Source: Luzula sylvatica (taxonomy: Eukaryota > Streptophyta > Magnoliopsida > Poales > Juncaceae). Taken from it: a stretch of 64,000 bases of DNA. The translations under genes and the position numbers were made by a program. The notes beneath the pieces are model-generated. The model was not told the DNA's origin. It saw nothing but the letters and a program-made list of their open reading frames with translations, and made no database searches. Below are positions 24,371 through 34,691 of this stretch, piece after piece. The DNA is taken from positions 23,189,554 through 23,253,553 of the forward strand of contig OX326957.1 in the NCBI GenBank assembly GCA_946800325.1, given 5' to 3'. Position 1 is the stretch's first letter; every line of letters begins with the position of its first letter.

Positions 24371-25066
24371 TTTTAAAAATGAAGAATTAAATCTTATTAA
24401 GAATATGGTTTAATGAATATCCGAAAAAAATATTTTTAATTTTCAGAAAAGTTTTAACTTTTCATTAAGAATTCCGAAAGGGCTTGTTCGGCGAGAGGTG
24501 GAATAGTGAAAGAATGGAAGAGCGGAAGAGGAATTATTCCAAGTGCTTTCGGCAAACCGAATGTCATAACAATATGGATTAGAATGACATAAATGATACC
24601 AATGACTAAAATGCCCTTATATCTTCATTTGATTAATTAATACAATTGGCAAATATAACTAATGTCATTAGAAAATCAAATTATGTTTTCTAAAACTTAA
24701 TTTTGTCAAAACATAAAAAATACAAAAATAAAGTGCCATATTTATATCAAATGAAACTTTCTCAAAATAAAAAAAATAAATAATAAATAATATACTGTTT
24801 AGTACTATCATTTTTTTAATTATGAATAAATTTGATCACATTACTTTCTATTTTACTAACAAAACATTTACACGTACTCTCTTCTCGATCCGTCTGTTGG
24901 TACCGGTTCAGAAAACATTTAATATTATACCTGTTAACAATCAGCCCAATACAAAACCATTTAGGAAAAGAAAAATAGCCCCAATTATTACGATTAACCC
25001 CTAATACCAACCATACTAGTTAACAATATAGTACCACTTAATGAACTAGTCGGATAAGAACTGCGG
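24371..25066. other. AT-rich spacer upstream of the tandem repeat
   Basis: 24480-24560 (gggcttgttcggcgagagg...) looks like one terminus of a MITE, but no matching inverted end was found. Nothing else recognised. Confidence 0.4.
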
Positions 25067-25174
25067 AACGTACCAGTCAGTTAGCAATTCGGCAACGTAC
25101 CAGTAAGTTAGTAATTCCGCAACGTACCAGTAAGTTAGGAATTCCGCAACGTACCAGTCAGTTAGTAATTCCGC
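25067..25174 (+). repeat. 27-bp tandem repeat, 4 units
   Basis: Units start at 25067, 25094, 25121 and 25148, each about 'aacgtaccagtmagttag' + 'naattccgc'. Units differ by one to three bases, and partial sequence continues at both ends. No spacers, so this is a minisatellite. Confidence 0.9.
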
Positions 25175-25818
25175 AACCTAACAATTATTGCTCTCACTTC
25201 CCGCCCCTCTTCCCCCATCTCTCTCTCCACAACCGCCTCCACCGACATCTCCCTCTCTATCTGGCCGGATCGATCCATCCATTTTCTGCCATACTTCACC
25301 CCTGCCCCTCCTTTGAAGTTTTGATGTGTTTCGTGTTAGGCCTTCACTTGCTCTTTTAAAATTAGACAATGAAATACAATCGCGCTTTCAACTCGAGCTC
25401 TCGAGAATTGTTGAAGATCTGGCAATTATTTTCAAGATCCAATATGTTTTCTCAAGATCCAATAAGTCTTTTCAAGATCCAATACTAGTAATTTTAGCAT
25501 TATGACCCCCAAATAGTTAGATACAACTATATCACAAATTGATAGAAAATAACAAAAAGTTATAACGCTCTGATGCTTTTGAGATCATTCAAAAGGAAAA
25601 AAAATACCCAATAATGTCCATCAATTGAAGAACTATCTAATCATGTCAATAAGATGTGAAATCGAGATTGTTCATTTTCTTTGCTTGGCAAGAAATCAAT
25701 TTCACTCATTACTTCCACTAATCCATACTTATTCCATTTTGCCCAACAGCTACAAAAGGAAAAAAAAAATGACCTTTCGAACAATGAAGAGTCAAAAGGA
25801 AGGAGGGTAGAGAGGAGC

Positions 25819-27287
25819 ATGAGAGTGGCCATTGGAGTACTGAAAAGAGCGAGAGAATTTCATATGTTACCCTCTCCTCTTTGTCCAAGCACTGCCCTCT
25901 TTTCTTCCAGCTCCGCCCAATTATCTCGTGCCCCCGCCGCCTCCTTCTCTGCCTCAACTACCACCGCCATGTCGAAGACGATACAAGAGCAGAAGAAGGC
26001 CGTACGTTCTGATATTCGGAAAGCTCTGACGGCGTTCTCTCCAGATCAGAGATCCCAAGAAGGTAAGGAAGTCTCCGCCATGTCGTGCTTTGATATTGGT
26101 ATCGTAGTTTTGATATTGGTTTGGGTCTTTCACAGACTTGGCTATTCAAAATGCTGTTTTGAATTCGTCTTGGTTTAAATCGAGCACGAGACTTTGTGCT
26201 TATATAAGCTGCCAGTCTTTGCGGGAAGTTGATACTTCAAGAATTTTAGCTGAAGTCCTCACATGCTCCGATTCTGGTTCGTCAATTTTATTTTCTGAGC
26301 TAAATTGGGCTAAATTGACTCTCAATTCCAGAACTTTGTATTTCAATAGAAGTTAATTTGGGGCTTAATTAGCTAATTTGTTTTGGTTATTTTGAGTAAA
26401 GAACTGCAAGGAGAAGAAAAGAAGGAACTTTATGTACCTCGAGTGGAGGATAAGAATAGCAATATGCGTATGTTCAAAATAACCACTATGGACGACTTGG
26501 TATCGAATTCGATGAATATTTTAGAGCCATCTCCATTGGATAATATGGGAAATCCACGGGAAGATGGTACTAATATTTTACATTTATTTTCAATTAATAT
26601 ATTTTTTGTGGGTATTTCGTTTATTTTGTGAACTTTTTGTTGTAGTTATGTCCGCACCCCATCCAATCGATCTCTTTCTTCTACCTGGTAATTCAAAATA
26701 TATTCAAGAATTTGTTTATTTAATATACTTTTCTTTTCATTTTGTTATTTATATTTATTTTTTTCTTTGTATAGGAGTTGCTTTTGATAAGCAAGGTAGA
26801 AGGCTTGGTCGAGGTGGAGGGTATGTTAATTTTTTAACACCTTATTTTTTTCTTTTTTATTAAACCCTTTTTTTAGCAATATACGACTCATAATTTTTCC
26901 TATGTTTATTGTAAAATAAAGGTACTATGATGTGTTCTTGAAGAAATATAAGGACCGTGCTTTGGAGAATAATTGGAATCAGCCTCTCTTAGGTAACTAG
27001 ACTTATCTATATTTAATTGGAATATTTGAAAAATAAATAAATTATGTCGATATATACGAAATTGTTTGCAATTCCGACAATAATGCTGGTTTTTTCTTTG
27101 CACTTTTCAATGCATGAATTTTTATATATGTATTTCTTTATTTCGTGCAGTTGCTCTTGCATATTCGGTCCAAATATTGGAGGAGAATATAATTCCTATG
27201 ACCCCTAACGATATTCCAATCGATGCAATTGTTTCTCCAGATGGCCTTATTCCGATAAGCTCTAATGCAAAAGATAATATCTGTTAG
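25819..27287 (+). CDS. 5FCL: 5-formyltetrahydrofolate cyclo-ligase (mitochondrial type), 7 exons
   Basis: ATP-dependent enzyme that converts 5-formyl-THF to 5,10-methenyl-THF, recycling the stored folate formed during photorespiratory one-carbon metabolism. Exons: 25819-26062, 26136-26276, 26411-26566, 26646-26687, 26775-26820, 26922-26992, 27151-27287. All introns are GT-AG and phases join to 837 nt, 278 aa, close to the usual plant length. Visible family signatures are CAYISC, LYVPRVEDKNSNMRM, PIDLFLLPGVAFD and the nucleotide-binding RLGRGGGYYD (about 204-213), then MTPNDIPIDAIV. Residues 1-50 are Arg/Ser/Ala-rich and poor in acids, like a mitochondrial presequence. Met51 (MSKTIQEQ) could start a cytosolic form. 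The gene looks intact and converges on the DUF593 gene, 162 bp away. Confidence 0.95.
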
Positions 27288-27449
27288 GATTTTTTTACAA
27301 ACTTTTCTCTTTTGTGTTCATGACCAAATTTGTCTCTTATTTTCAAAATATATCTTATTGATGAATAAGCACACACAAGTACTTCATTAACCATATAAAA
27401 AATTTGTTATGATACACATTTTTGAAAATGTCAGAAGCACCACTCTTTT

Positions 27450-28479
27450 TCAAGGTAGCAAGTAGTACTTTTTCTTATTAATATGCACATCATGAACATT
27501 ATTATTGTCTCTATTCTCCAATAAATCCTCAATATTTTTCTTATTAATCTCATCCGAAGCATACTTCTTGGAACTCTTTATATCGAAAGAATTGTACTTC
27601 CTGTCGCTCGAACTCGGCGTGCCCGTAAATTTCTCAGTCGTGACCACGTCTTTTTCCTGAATTTGCACATCTGTTTTATCTCCAATTGTATGTGCATTAA
27701 TCGCATCATTCATAGAATTCCCATCTTGCCCTTCATTCCCCATCAAGCCGAATATTTGCGCATACGCCTCTACCTCCTTTTCCAAAACATGTTTCTCTCT
27801 TTCTCGCCTAATCAAAATATCCTCGAGAATTTCAATCTCTTCTTCTTCGTGTTTGGACTTCCCTTCCGCAACCGCGCGATATTGTCGCGCCTCCATTTCG
27901 ATGGCCGCTTTCTCTTCCTGGAGGCGAAGAATCATCGCCATTGCTTCTTCCGCTGCTGACGCTGCCGCCCTTCTTTCCTCTTGTAACTCACGACGCAAGG
28001 CCGCGTGCGCGGATTTCTCATCCATGAGAGCATTTTGCAAGTTTTTTGTCGTCGTAGCGGCTTCGTCGCCTTCCAAGTTGGCATCCGTTTTTTCTGCCAC
28101 CTCTACATTTTCCATATAACTTGTAACCGCTCCTCATAAAAAATAAGCAAATAACAACAAAAAGGAATATACCTGAATCGAGGGATAAGGTGCTCGCTCC
28201 ATGAAACGACTCAGCCTCACTGACCTCGGAATGTGAACTTGGTCCCGTTTCCACCGCCTCGTCCTCCAATTGGAGCACACGACGCACATTCGAAACCCTC
28301 CTCGTGGACACATTGAGTAAAAATGTGTTCAATCGAACGAGGAGGGCACTGACTGGCTCGATAATCGATTTCCAGAAGAAGGTTACCGTGGCAAAACAAA
28401 GAAAGAGAAAAGCAATGAATAGATCTACATAACTTAAAATCAGCGAATAAAATCCTTGCAAAGTTCGACCTATCGCCAT
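27450..28479 (-). CDS. GTD-binding (DUF593) membrane coiled-coil protein, 2 exons
   Basis: Family of plant myosin-XI-binding / FLOURY1-like proteins that anchor to endomembranes and bind myosin tails. Exon 1 is 28479-28173 and exon 2 is 28132-27450 (minus strand), 329 aa in all. Residues about 8-40 (TLQGFYSLILSYVDLFIAF...) form a membrane segment. Residues about 130-235 form the charged coiled coil with the family signature LQEEKAAIEMEARQY and EIEILEDILIRREREKHVLE. The C-terminal ~95 residues are polar and low in conservation. The inferred intron (28172-28133) is GT-AG, T-rich and only 40 nt, but removing it is what joins the two frames; unspliced, exon 1 runs into a frame unlike the family. 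A frameshifting deletion in an originally longer intron is an alternative. Confidence 0.85.
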
Positions 28480-29189
28480 AATTTTGTTTTTCAAAGAAAA
28501 AGAAACAAATCACTTGATCGTTTCTTTTTTATATTTATCTTTTCAGGGGTAAATCTAGTTTTAGTTCCTTTGAACGCACAACATTTTTCTATATTTGGTC
28601 TTTAGATAACTATCATACGTCAAGAACTGGTATTACCGTCGCGAGAAGTTAACTAATGTATCGGATATGAGATAATTATTCAAAAAATATAAACAATCAT
28701 TTTCATTTTTATATCATAAAAAAAGTTTTAAATTGTAATACATCAAATTTCACAAATTTGATAAAAGTTTTTCTATACCTAAGCATTTCATTGTCGGGTT
28801 ATTATAAACCACAATTTGAAATCCCGGAAATATAAATCTGGACTCTAATTTTCATTTTTTTTTCAAGGCAATCAGAGGTTTTAACGGATATGTCTCCCTC
28901 GTATCAATATGCATTTGTTTCGGATATTATTAGAATCCAAAATTATCACAGGCATCTGAACCTGCGAATAAATATATATCCACGAGTATATTCATTACTC
29001 ATAATAAATAAATATTAACTTTAATTCAAATATTCAAAATTTCAAAAATAATTCGTAAAAATAAGACCTTCAACTAATTGAAATATCATAAATATTCTTA
29101 ATAACACATAAAATATTAATCATGTTCTGATTATTTATAAGATATTTTAGATAATTCAAATATCACAGATGACTCGTAAAACTTCCAAA
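28480..29189. other. Upstream region of the DUF593 gene, AT-rich
   Basis: No coding or repeat signature recognised. It should contain the minus-strand promoter of the DUF593 gene, but no clear TATA box was picked out. Confidence 0.4.
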
Positions 29190-29198
29190 TAACTTAAA
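29190..29198 (+). repeat. 9-bp target-site duplication TAACTTAAA, left copy
   Basis: Repeated exactly at 30416-30424, abutting ends GGAAAAAG and CTTTTTCC. Nine bases is the hallmark of Mutator-like elements. Confidence 0.95.
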
Positions 29199-29425
29199 GG
29201 AAAAAGTCTGATTTTGCCCCCCAACAATTACCAAAATGTTCAAGTTGCCCCCTCACTTTTTTTTTGCGCGTTTTTGCCCCCTAAACTTGTTATGTTTGTT
29301 CGTTTTGCCCCCTTCCGTCAAATAATGGTGCCCCCCAGTTACATGACCGTTAAATGTTGACCCGATCCGTTAACCCGACCCATTAACCCGACCCGTTAAT
29401 TAACCCCTCTCTTTCTCTCTCGCCC

Positions 29426-29428
<3 letters not shown>

Positions 29429-29507
<79 letters not shown>

Positions 29508-29510
29508 CGC
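29429..29510 (+). repeat. (TC)n microsatellite in the left TIR of Pack-MULE 1
   Basis: Long uninterrupted TC run, mirrored by a (GA)n run at about 30139-30190 in the right arm. The two can base-pair, extending the TIR stem. The arginine/glutamate-repeat open frames here are artefacts. Confidence 0.9.
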
Positions 29511-29719
29511 CAGCTCTCTCTCTCTCTCTCCATCTCTCTCTCTCTCGACAGCTCTCTCTCGCCCCCCTTCTCTCTCTCCATCTCTCTCTCTCGACAGCTC
29601 TCTCTCGCCCCCCTTCTCTCTCTGTCTCTCGCCATCTCGCTCTCTCTCTCTCTCACTCACCCCTAAAAACAAATTCAAGTTAATTTTCACAAAAATTCAA
29701 TTTTGAATTTCCTGAGTAT

Positions 29720-30030
29720 TGGCAAACAAATATATCATACCAACAGAAAAAGAGGCGATGGCGGATCCGCAACCGAAGGTCTTGAAACAAGCATCGACAA
29801 TCTTTCCCGATTTCTCATCGACTTTGATCTGAAGCTTCATCACATCACCGCAAGCCGGGGCACCGACGAGTCCCGTTCCGATGGTGGGATCGTCCTTATC
29901 GAACGACCCGATATTCCTAGGGTGGTTGTAGTGATCGACCACTCTCTCGTGGTACCACCGCCTAGACACCACAGCCGCCGCCGCCGTCGGAGGCGTAGCT
30001 GAAGAGGTCGCCGAGTGAGCCGCGGTTTGG
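29720..30030 (-). pseudogene. Captured fragment of an ISU/IscU-type Fe-S cluster scaffold gene
   Basis: On the minus strand the frame reads RWYHERVVDHYNHPRNIGSF, then DPTIGTGLVGAPACGD, VMKLQIKVDE and CFKTFGCGSAIAS. This is the N-terminal half of the mitochondrial iron-sulfur assembly scaffold ISU, with two of the three cluster-ligand cysteines (in ACGD and FGCGSA). Upstream Ala/Ser/Thr-rich sequence looks like part of a presequence. After ...IASFSV the frame meets a GT-type donor and runs on into intron-like sequence, so exon 1 plus the start of an intron was captured. The third cysteine and C-terminal half are missing. Function as a scaffold is not expected. Confidence 0.92.
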
Positions 30031-30134
30031 ATGAGGGTAAAGAGACAGAGAGAGAAGGGGGCGAGAGAGAGAGAGATGGAGAGAGAGAGCTGCTGAGTGG
30101 GCGAGAGAAAGAGATGGAGAGAGCTGCTGAGTGG

Positions 30135-30191
<57 letters not shown>

Positions 30192-30424
30192 CGAGAGAGA
30201 AAGAGAGGGGTTAAGTAACGGGTCGGGTTAATGGGTCGGGTTAACGAATCGGGCCATCATTTAACGATCATGTAACTGGGGGGCACCATTATTTGACGGA
30301 AGGGGGCACAACGAACAAACATAACAAGTTTAGGGGGCAAAAACGCGCAAAAAAAAAGTGAGGGGGCAACTTGAACATTTTGGTAATTGTTGGGGGTCAA
30401 AATCAGACTTTTTCCTAACTTAAA

Positions 30425-30620
30425 TATTGCAGATATTAAATCAAACCATAAAACATTTAAAATTTTCAAATTATCAGAAAAATTAAAAACATCCAAAATA
30501 TTTTTAAAATCGTGTATCTTCAAGAACCTATTAATTTTCTGTCATCAAGATATTTTTAATTACAAAATAAGAATTTGTAAAACATGTTTATCTAAGATTA
30601 AAAAACCAAAAAATAGTATG
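30425..30620. other. Spacer between the two Pack-MULEs
   Basis: AT-rich, about 200 bp, no feature recognised. Confidence 0.5.
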
Positions 30621-30629
30621 TATATTTTA
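30621..30629 (+). repeat. 9-bp target-site duplication TATATTTTA, left copy
   Basis: Repeated exactly at 31888-31896 around ends GAGAAAAA... and ...TTTTCTC. Confidence 0.95.
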
Positions 30630-31496
30630 GAGAAAAATCTGTTTTTGGTCCCTAACAAATACCGAAATGTTCAACTTGCCCCCTGACTATTTTTTTTGGT
30701 CGTTTTGCCTCCTAAACTTGCTATTTTGTTCAATGTGCCCCCCAAAGTTTTTAATTTTGTTCAATGTGTCCCCTCCGTCCAATAACCCAGTTAAATGGGT
30801 GTTAAGTGATGATATTTTATTCATATATTTTAAATCCGACCCACTAATTGTAACCCGACCCACATCTCTCTCACGCGCCCCTTCTCTCTCTCTCGCCATC
30901 TCTCTCTCGCTCGCTCTCGCTCTCTCTCTCTCTCTCTCGCTCGCTTGCTCTCTCGCTCTCTCAGCCCTCTCTCACTCTCGCCCCAAACTCATCTTTCTCT
31001 CGCCTCTTCTCTCAGCCCCTTCTCTCTCTATCTCCCTTCGTCAACTCTGTCTCCCTTTGTCGCCTCTTCTCTCAGCCCCTTCATTAGCTTCCTTTTAAGT
31101 CTTCTTCTCGCCATTGTTAACCACCATTAATCTCTTTTTATTTTGAAATCGAGTCGCCAGGGCCAATCATGTGTCTATCGAGAAGCTCTCTTGCGAGCGC
31201 TTGAAGATCACCACCGCCAGAACTGCTAGTGTGCTGACGTGGATCGTGCGGAGCGCACTGGGGAGGTCCCACATTGGATCCCATTGGGGGGTCGAAGAGA
31301 GAAGAGAGGTCGACGGGAGCGGATGGAAATGCCACGGAAGAGGCAGAAGGGAGATCAGAGATGGAGAAATGCTGAGGTGGCATGATCGGATTTGCGACGG
31401 GCGGTGCGGGGAGGGGTGGCGGAGATGGAAGCTCTAGGGTTGCGAGGTGTGCTTGGAGATAAGTTAGTTCTGCTTGGAGGTTCACCACCTGTACAT

Positions 31497-31557
<61 letters not shown>

Positions 31558-31887
31558 ACAGAGAGAGAAAGGGGCGAGAGAGAGCTGGCGAGAGAGAGAG
31601 AGAGAGATGGCGAGAAAGAGAGAGAGAGCTGGCGAGAGAGAGAGGGGCTGGAGGACGGGTCGGGTTAAATGTTTCGGGTCGGGTTAAATAATTAACGGGT
31701 CGGGTCAAATTATATGAATAAAATATCATGGTTAACAGTTATTTAACGTGGGGGGGCACGAGTTTTTGGACGGAGAGGGCAAACCGAACAAAATAGCAAG
31801 TTTAGGGGGCAAAACGACCAAAAAAAATAGTCAGGGGGCAAGTTGAACATTTCGGTATTTGTTAGGGACCAAAAACAAAATTTTCTC
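30630..31887. mobile_element. Pack-MULE 2 (captured LBD fragment), 1258 bp
   Basis: Terminal inverted repeats of about 200 bp (left 30630-30860, right 31660-31887) share phrases with Pack-MULE 1 (aaatgttcaacttgccccct; gggggcaaaacga) but have diverged, so the two are family members and not duplicates. The inner arms end in CT/GA tracts. The exact 9-bp TSD differs from that of element 1, so the insertions were independent. It carries a different host-gene fragment, also on the minus strand. Confidence 0.93.
31138..31488 (-). pseudogene. Captured fragment of a LOB-domain (LBD) transcription factor gene
   Basis: Minus-strand frame starting right after a tgtacag splice acceptor (exon base 31488): VVNLQAELTYLQAHLATLEL, the leucine-zipper-like coiled coil that closes the LOB domain. 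A Pro/Ser-rich tail follows to a TAA at 31138. This matches the second exon of class I LBD genes of the LBD13/LBD15 kind. The upstream zinc-finger-like C block and GAS block are absent, so DNA binding is not expected. The tail appears uninterrupted, suggesting recent capture. Confidence 0.85.
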
Positions 31888-31896
31888 TATATTTTA

Positions 31897-33290
31897 CGCT
31901 TATATTATGTTCAAATGTTGATGTTAACTCAATTGATAGTTTGATCAAAAAAAAAAAAATTGATAAAGCGGAAGTATGAAACTTGTGAGGCGAAGAGTCT
32001 GATTCTCCGTGCACACAATCTGCATCTCAGCCGTTTCTTTTTGTTTTTTTTCCTGTACAAACCCTAACATACAATTCCTCTATATTACCAAATAATATCA
32101 CAAATAATTCACTCTTTTTTCCAAATTAATTATTTTTTCTAACATTAAAACATTTTATTTTACATATTAATTTTTTTAATGTGACCATACTACATGAATA
32201 AATTGTTCCATATTGTTTTATTCTTCAATATTTCACTATTCTTTATGACTTCAATTATTTATATACATAATAATAATCATCTAGACTGGAATCAAAGTTT
32301 TAACAAATCATCAAAGAATATTTTAATACATACACATATTTTATTATTCTTCTGGTTCTTAATATAAGTACTAAGAACAAATAATTTGGAATCTTCCAAA
32401 AAAACGTACTTGTGAAAAAATATTATTGAATAATTTTCACATGAACTATATTTTTTTTATGGATAATTATACTCTTCCTCCTCAATTCCCCTCACTGTTC
32501 ACGATTTGTACCATATTCGTGAATAGTGTGGAGGCCATTTAATTGCCCTCTCCAATTTGCACCTCCCATTTCAATTGACGGTTAATTGTGCTTTGAATTA
32601 ACGGTTAATTCGAATGTAATTAATGATTAATATAATTATATTAGTCATCAATATAATTAATAATTTCAATTAACCATCAATTCAAATGGAGGGTGTAAAT
32701 TTAGGAGATGTATATGATTTCCCTCCACATCGTGAATAGTGGGGGGAAACGAGGGGAATAGTAAATGGCCTTTTTTTTATTTATTTAAAAGCCAATCTCA
32801 TTTAGGAAAATCCTATTTTGGCCGTAAATTTCAACCAAACATATTCGATGACATCATTCCTGTTAATTTGAACGTACCGTGTCACGTCTCGTTAAAAATA
32901 TAGTTTTTGTTAATTCATTCGTACACATTAAATATAGTTTGTTAATTCATTTGTACACATCTCTAATTAACTCAAAACACATTCATTTTCATTTTTATTA
33001 ACTATAATTTTATGAATTAATATTACATCTAAAAAAATTGTACTCATTAACAGTCATTAACATAATAAATCAATATATTTTGTACCCAGTTATTTTTTTA
33101 ATTTCACAATTTTAACATAATTATCGATCCTACATGAAAATATTTTTTAATTAGCATCAATTTAATTAGTATATGATAAATAATAATAAGATTATATTTC
33201 CTTTCCAGATATATAACCCGCCTCACGGGTCCCATTCGGGTCGGGTGGGTTGGGGTTTTAGCCGTCCTTTTCACAATCCCCGCTACTGAG
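31897..33290. other. AT-rich region upstream of the hAT insertion
   Basis: No gene. It contains one MITE-like inverted repeat (32465-32772). Sequence from about 33205 to 33290 adjoins the hAT insertion and may be old promoter of the prenyltransferase gene. Confidence 0.45.
32465..32772. mobile_element. MITE-like inverted-repeat element
   Basis: The left arm (actcttcctcctcaattccc ... tgttcacgat) is mirrored by the right arm (atcgtgaatagtgggg ... gaggggaatagt). The centre is AT-rich and self-complementary. Arms are imperfect and I found no clean target duplication, so bounds are approximate. Confidence 0.55.
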
Positions 33291-33529
33291 GTTTAGTCTA
33301 GTGTAGTGCCAAAACCCGTAAGGGTCCCGCCCGACCCGACCCGCCCGGGATTTTGACCCGCCCGACCCGCCCGTTTGGCAAACGGGTTGAAACCCGACGG
33401 GTCAACGGGTACGGGTCCAAGGGCGGGTTTCAACCAATGGTTACCACTAAACCCGTGTAAACCCGCCCGTTTGGCAAATCCGTCACTGTGCAACCCGACC
33501 CGACCGTGCACCCGCCCGACCCGTACTGT

Positions 33530-33660
33530 TCACTGTTCACTATTCACTATTACTGTTCACTATTCACTGTTCACTGTTCACTATTTAACGCTCCAAACCA
33601 CTGTTTAACGCTCCAAAACACTGTTTAACGCTCCAAAACACTGTATAACGCTCCAATTTT
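33530..33660 (+). repeat. Short tandem repeats in the hAT element (cactgttcactatt; gtttaacgctccaaa)
   Basis: 'ttcactgttcactatt' units at about 33526-33585 are followed by four 'tttaacgctccaa' units at 33584-33650. These add to the subterminal repeat complexity of the element. Confidence 0.75.
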
Positions 33661-33883
33661 TACCCCTATAAAAATTATTCAATATTATTATACGTCATCT
33701 AAATATTTACTAACAAAAAAAAAAGTTAGAACTCCGCCTATGTTATTTTTTAAACATGGTAAATTAGTAACATAGCCGGTCTCAAGCCCGGAATAAAGGA
33801 GGAGAGTAACTTTTTTTCAACTTTTTTTCATATTGAAATTTGTTTTCTTATTTTTTTCAATTTTTTCAATTTTTTTTACCAGA

Positions 33884-33908
33884 TTTTACCGACGGCCCGT
33901 CGGTAAAA
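33884..33908. repeat. Perfect 12-bp-arm palindrome
   Basis: TTTTACCGACGG and CCGTCGGTAAAA are separated by one base. The motif is reminiscent of CACTA-transposon subterminal repeats but lies in the middle of the hAT element. Confidence 0.85.
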
Positions 33909-34691
33909 ATAATTTAAACTGTCTCAATAAAATTATGATAAATTAGATTTTAAATTTATTTACCAATCTATTTTTTTATTCTAAAAAATATAAAAATATA
34001 AAAATGATGAACAATTAAATAATGCAAATATACGAGGAGAGTAACTTTATCATTTAATTACGATAAATATGATGAACAATTTAAAAATGATGAACAATTA
34101 AAAAATATAAAAATATAAAAATGATGAACAATTAAATAATGCAAAAAATATAAAAATTATGATAAATTAGATTTTAAAATTTTATTCCCATAATTTATCA
34201 TTTAATTAAGATGATTTATCACATATTAAGATTTAATATATAATATAATTTAATAAAGGAGGAGAGTAACTTTTTTTCATATTGAAATTTGTTTTCTTAT
34301 TTTTTTCAATTTTTTTTCAATTTTTTCAATTTTTTTTTAATTTTTTTTCAATTTTTTTCAATTTTTTTTTTTTTTTTTTAAAAATCACTATTCACGCCGG
34401 GACCCGCCCGCCCGTCGACCCGCCCGTCCCGCCCGGGACCCGTCTCGCCCGCCGGGTCTAAGGGCGGGTTTTCCCCATCCCTCCAAACCCACCCGCCCAA
34501 ACCCGCACCCGTCACACCCGCCAAACCCGCCGACCCGCACCCGTCTAGACCCGCACCCGCCACACCCGTTTGGGCTCGGGACCCGACCCGCACCCGTGGC
34601 AACACACTAGTTTAGTCATTGTCTCGACAAAGTTTGTCTTTCTTCTTCTCTTGCTGTGTTTTTGTGTATTGAGCTTCTATTTCTTGCTGCA

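Larger units (their letters stand above)
29199..30415. mobile_element. Pack-MULE 1 (captured ISU fragment), 1217 bp
   Basis: Long terminal inverted repeats of about 200 bp or more (29199-29410 against 30200-30415) extend into facing (TC)n and (GA)n tracts. The outer TIR reads as G/C-run phrases (ttgccccct..., ...agggggcaa), the inner TIR has repeated 'acccgaccc' units. Exact 9-bp TSD. No transposase. The core carries a gene fragment on the minus strand, so this fits a Pack-MULE. Confidence 0.93.
33299..34609. mobile_element. hAT element (1311 bp) inserted upstream of the prenyltransferase gene
   Basis: Exact 8-bp duplication GTTTAGTC at 33291-33298 and 34610-34617. Terminal repeats TAGTGTAGTGCC and GGCAACACACTA match at 10 of 12 positions. 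Subterminal regions (33310-33530 and 34395-34600) are GC-rich arrays of 'acccgcccg/gggcgggt' units, the kind of repeats hAT transposases bind. The centre is AT-rich with poly-T and 'aaaaatgatgaacaatta' repeats. No transposase frame. It sits about 75 bp before the start codon at 34692, so it splits the promoter or 5' UTR. Confidence 0.95.

Noticed and set aside
24480..24560. MITE end 'gggcttgttcgg'
   Set aside because: No inverted partner or duplication found in the following 700 bp.
25067..25174. CRISPR-like regular repeats
   Set aside because: No spacers between units and a plant nuclear context; it is a minisatellite.
29396..30218. Arg/Glu/Ser-rich open frames on both strands
   Set aside because: Produced by (TC)n/(GA)n tracts in Pack-MULE arms.
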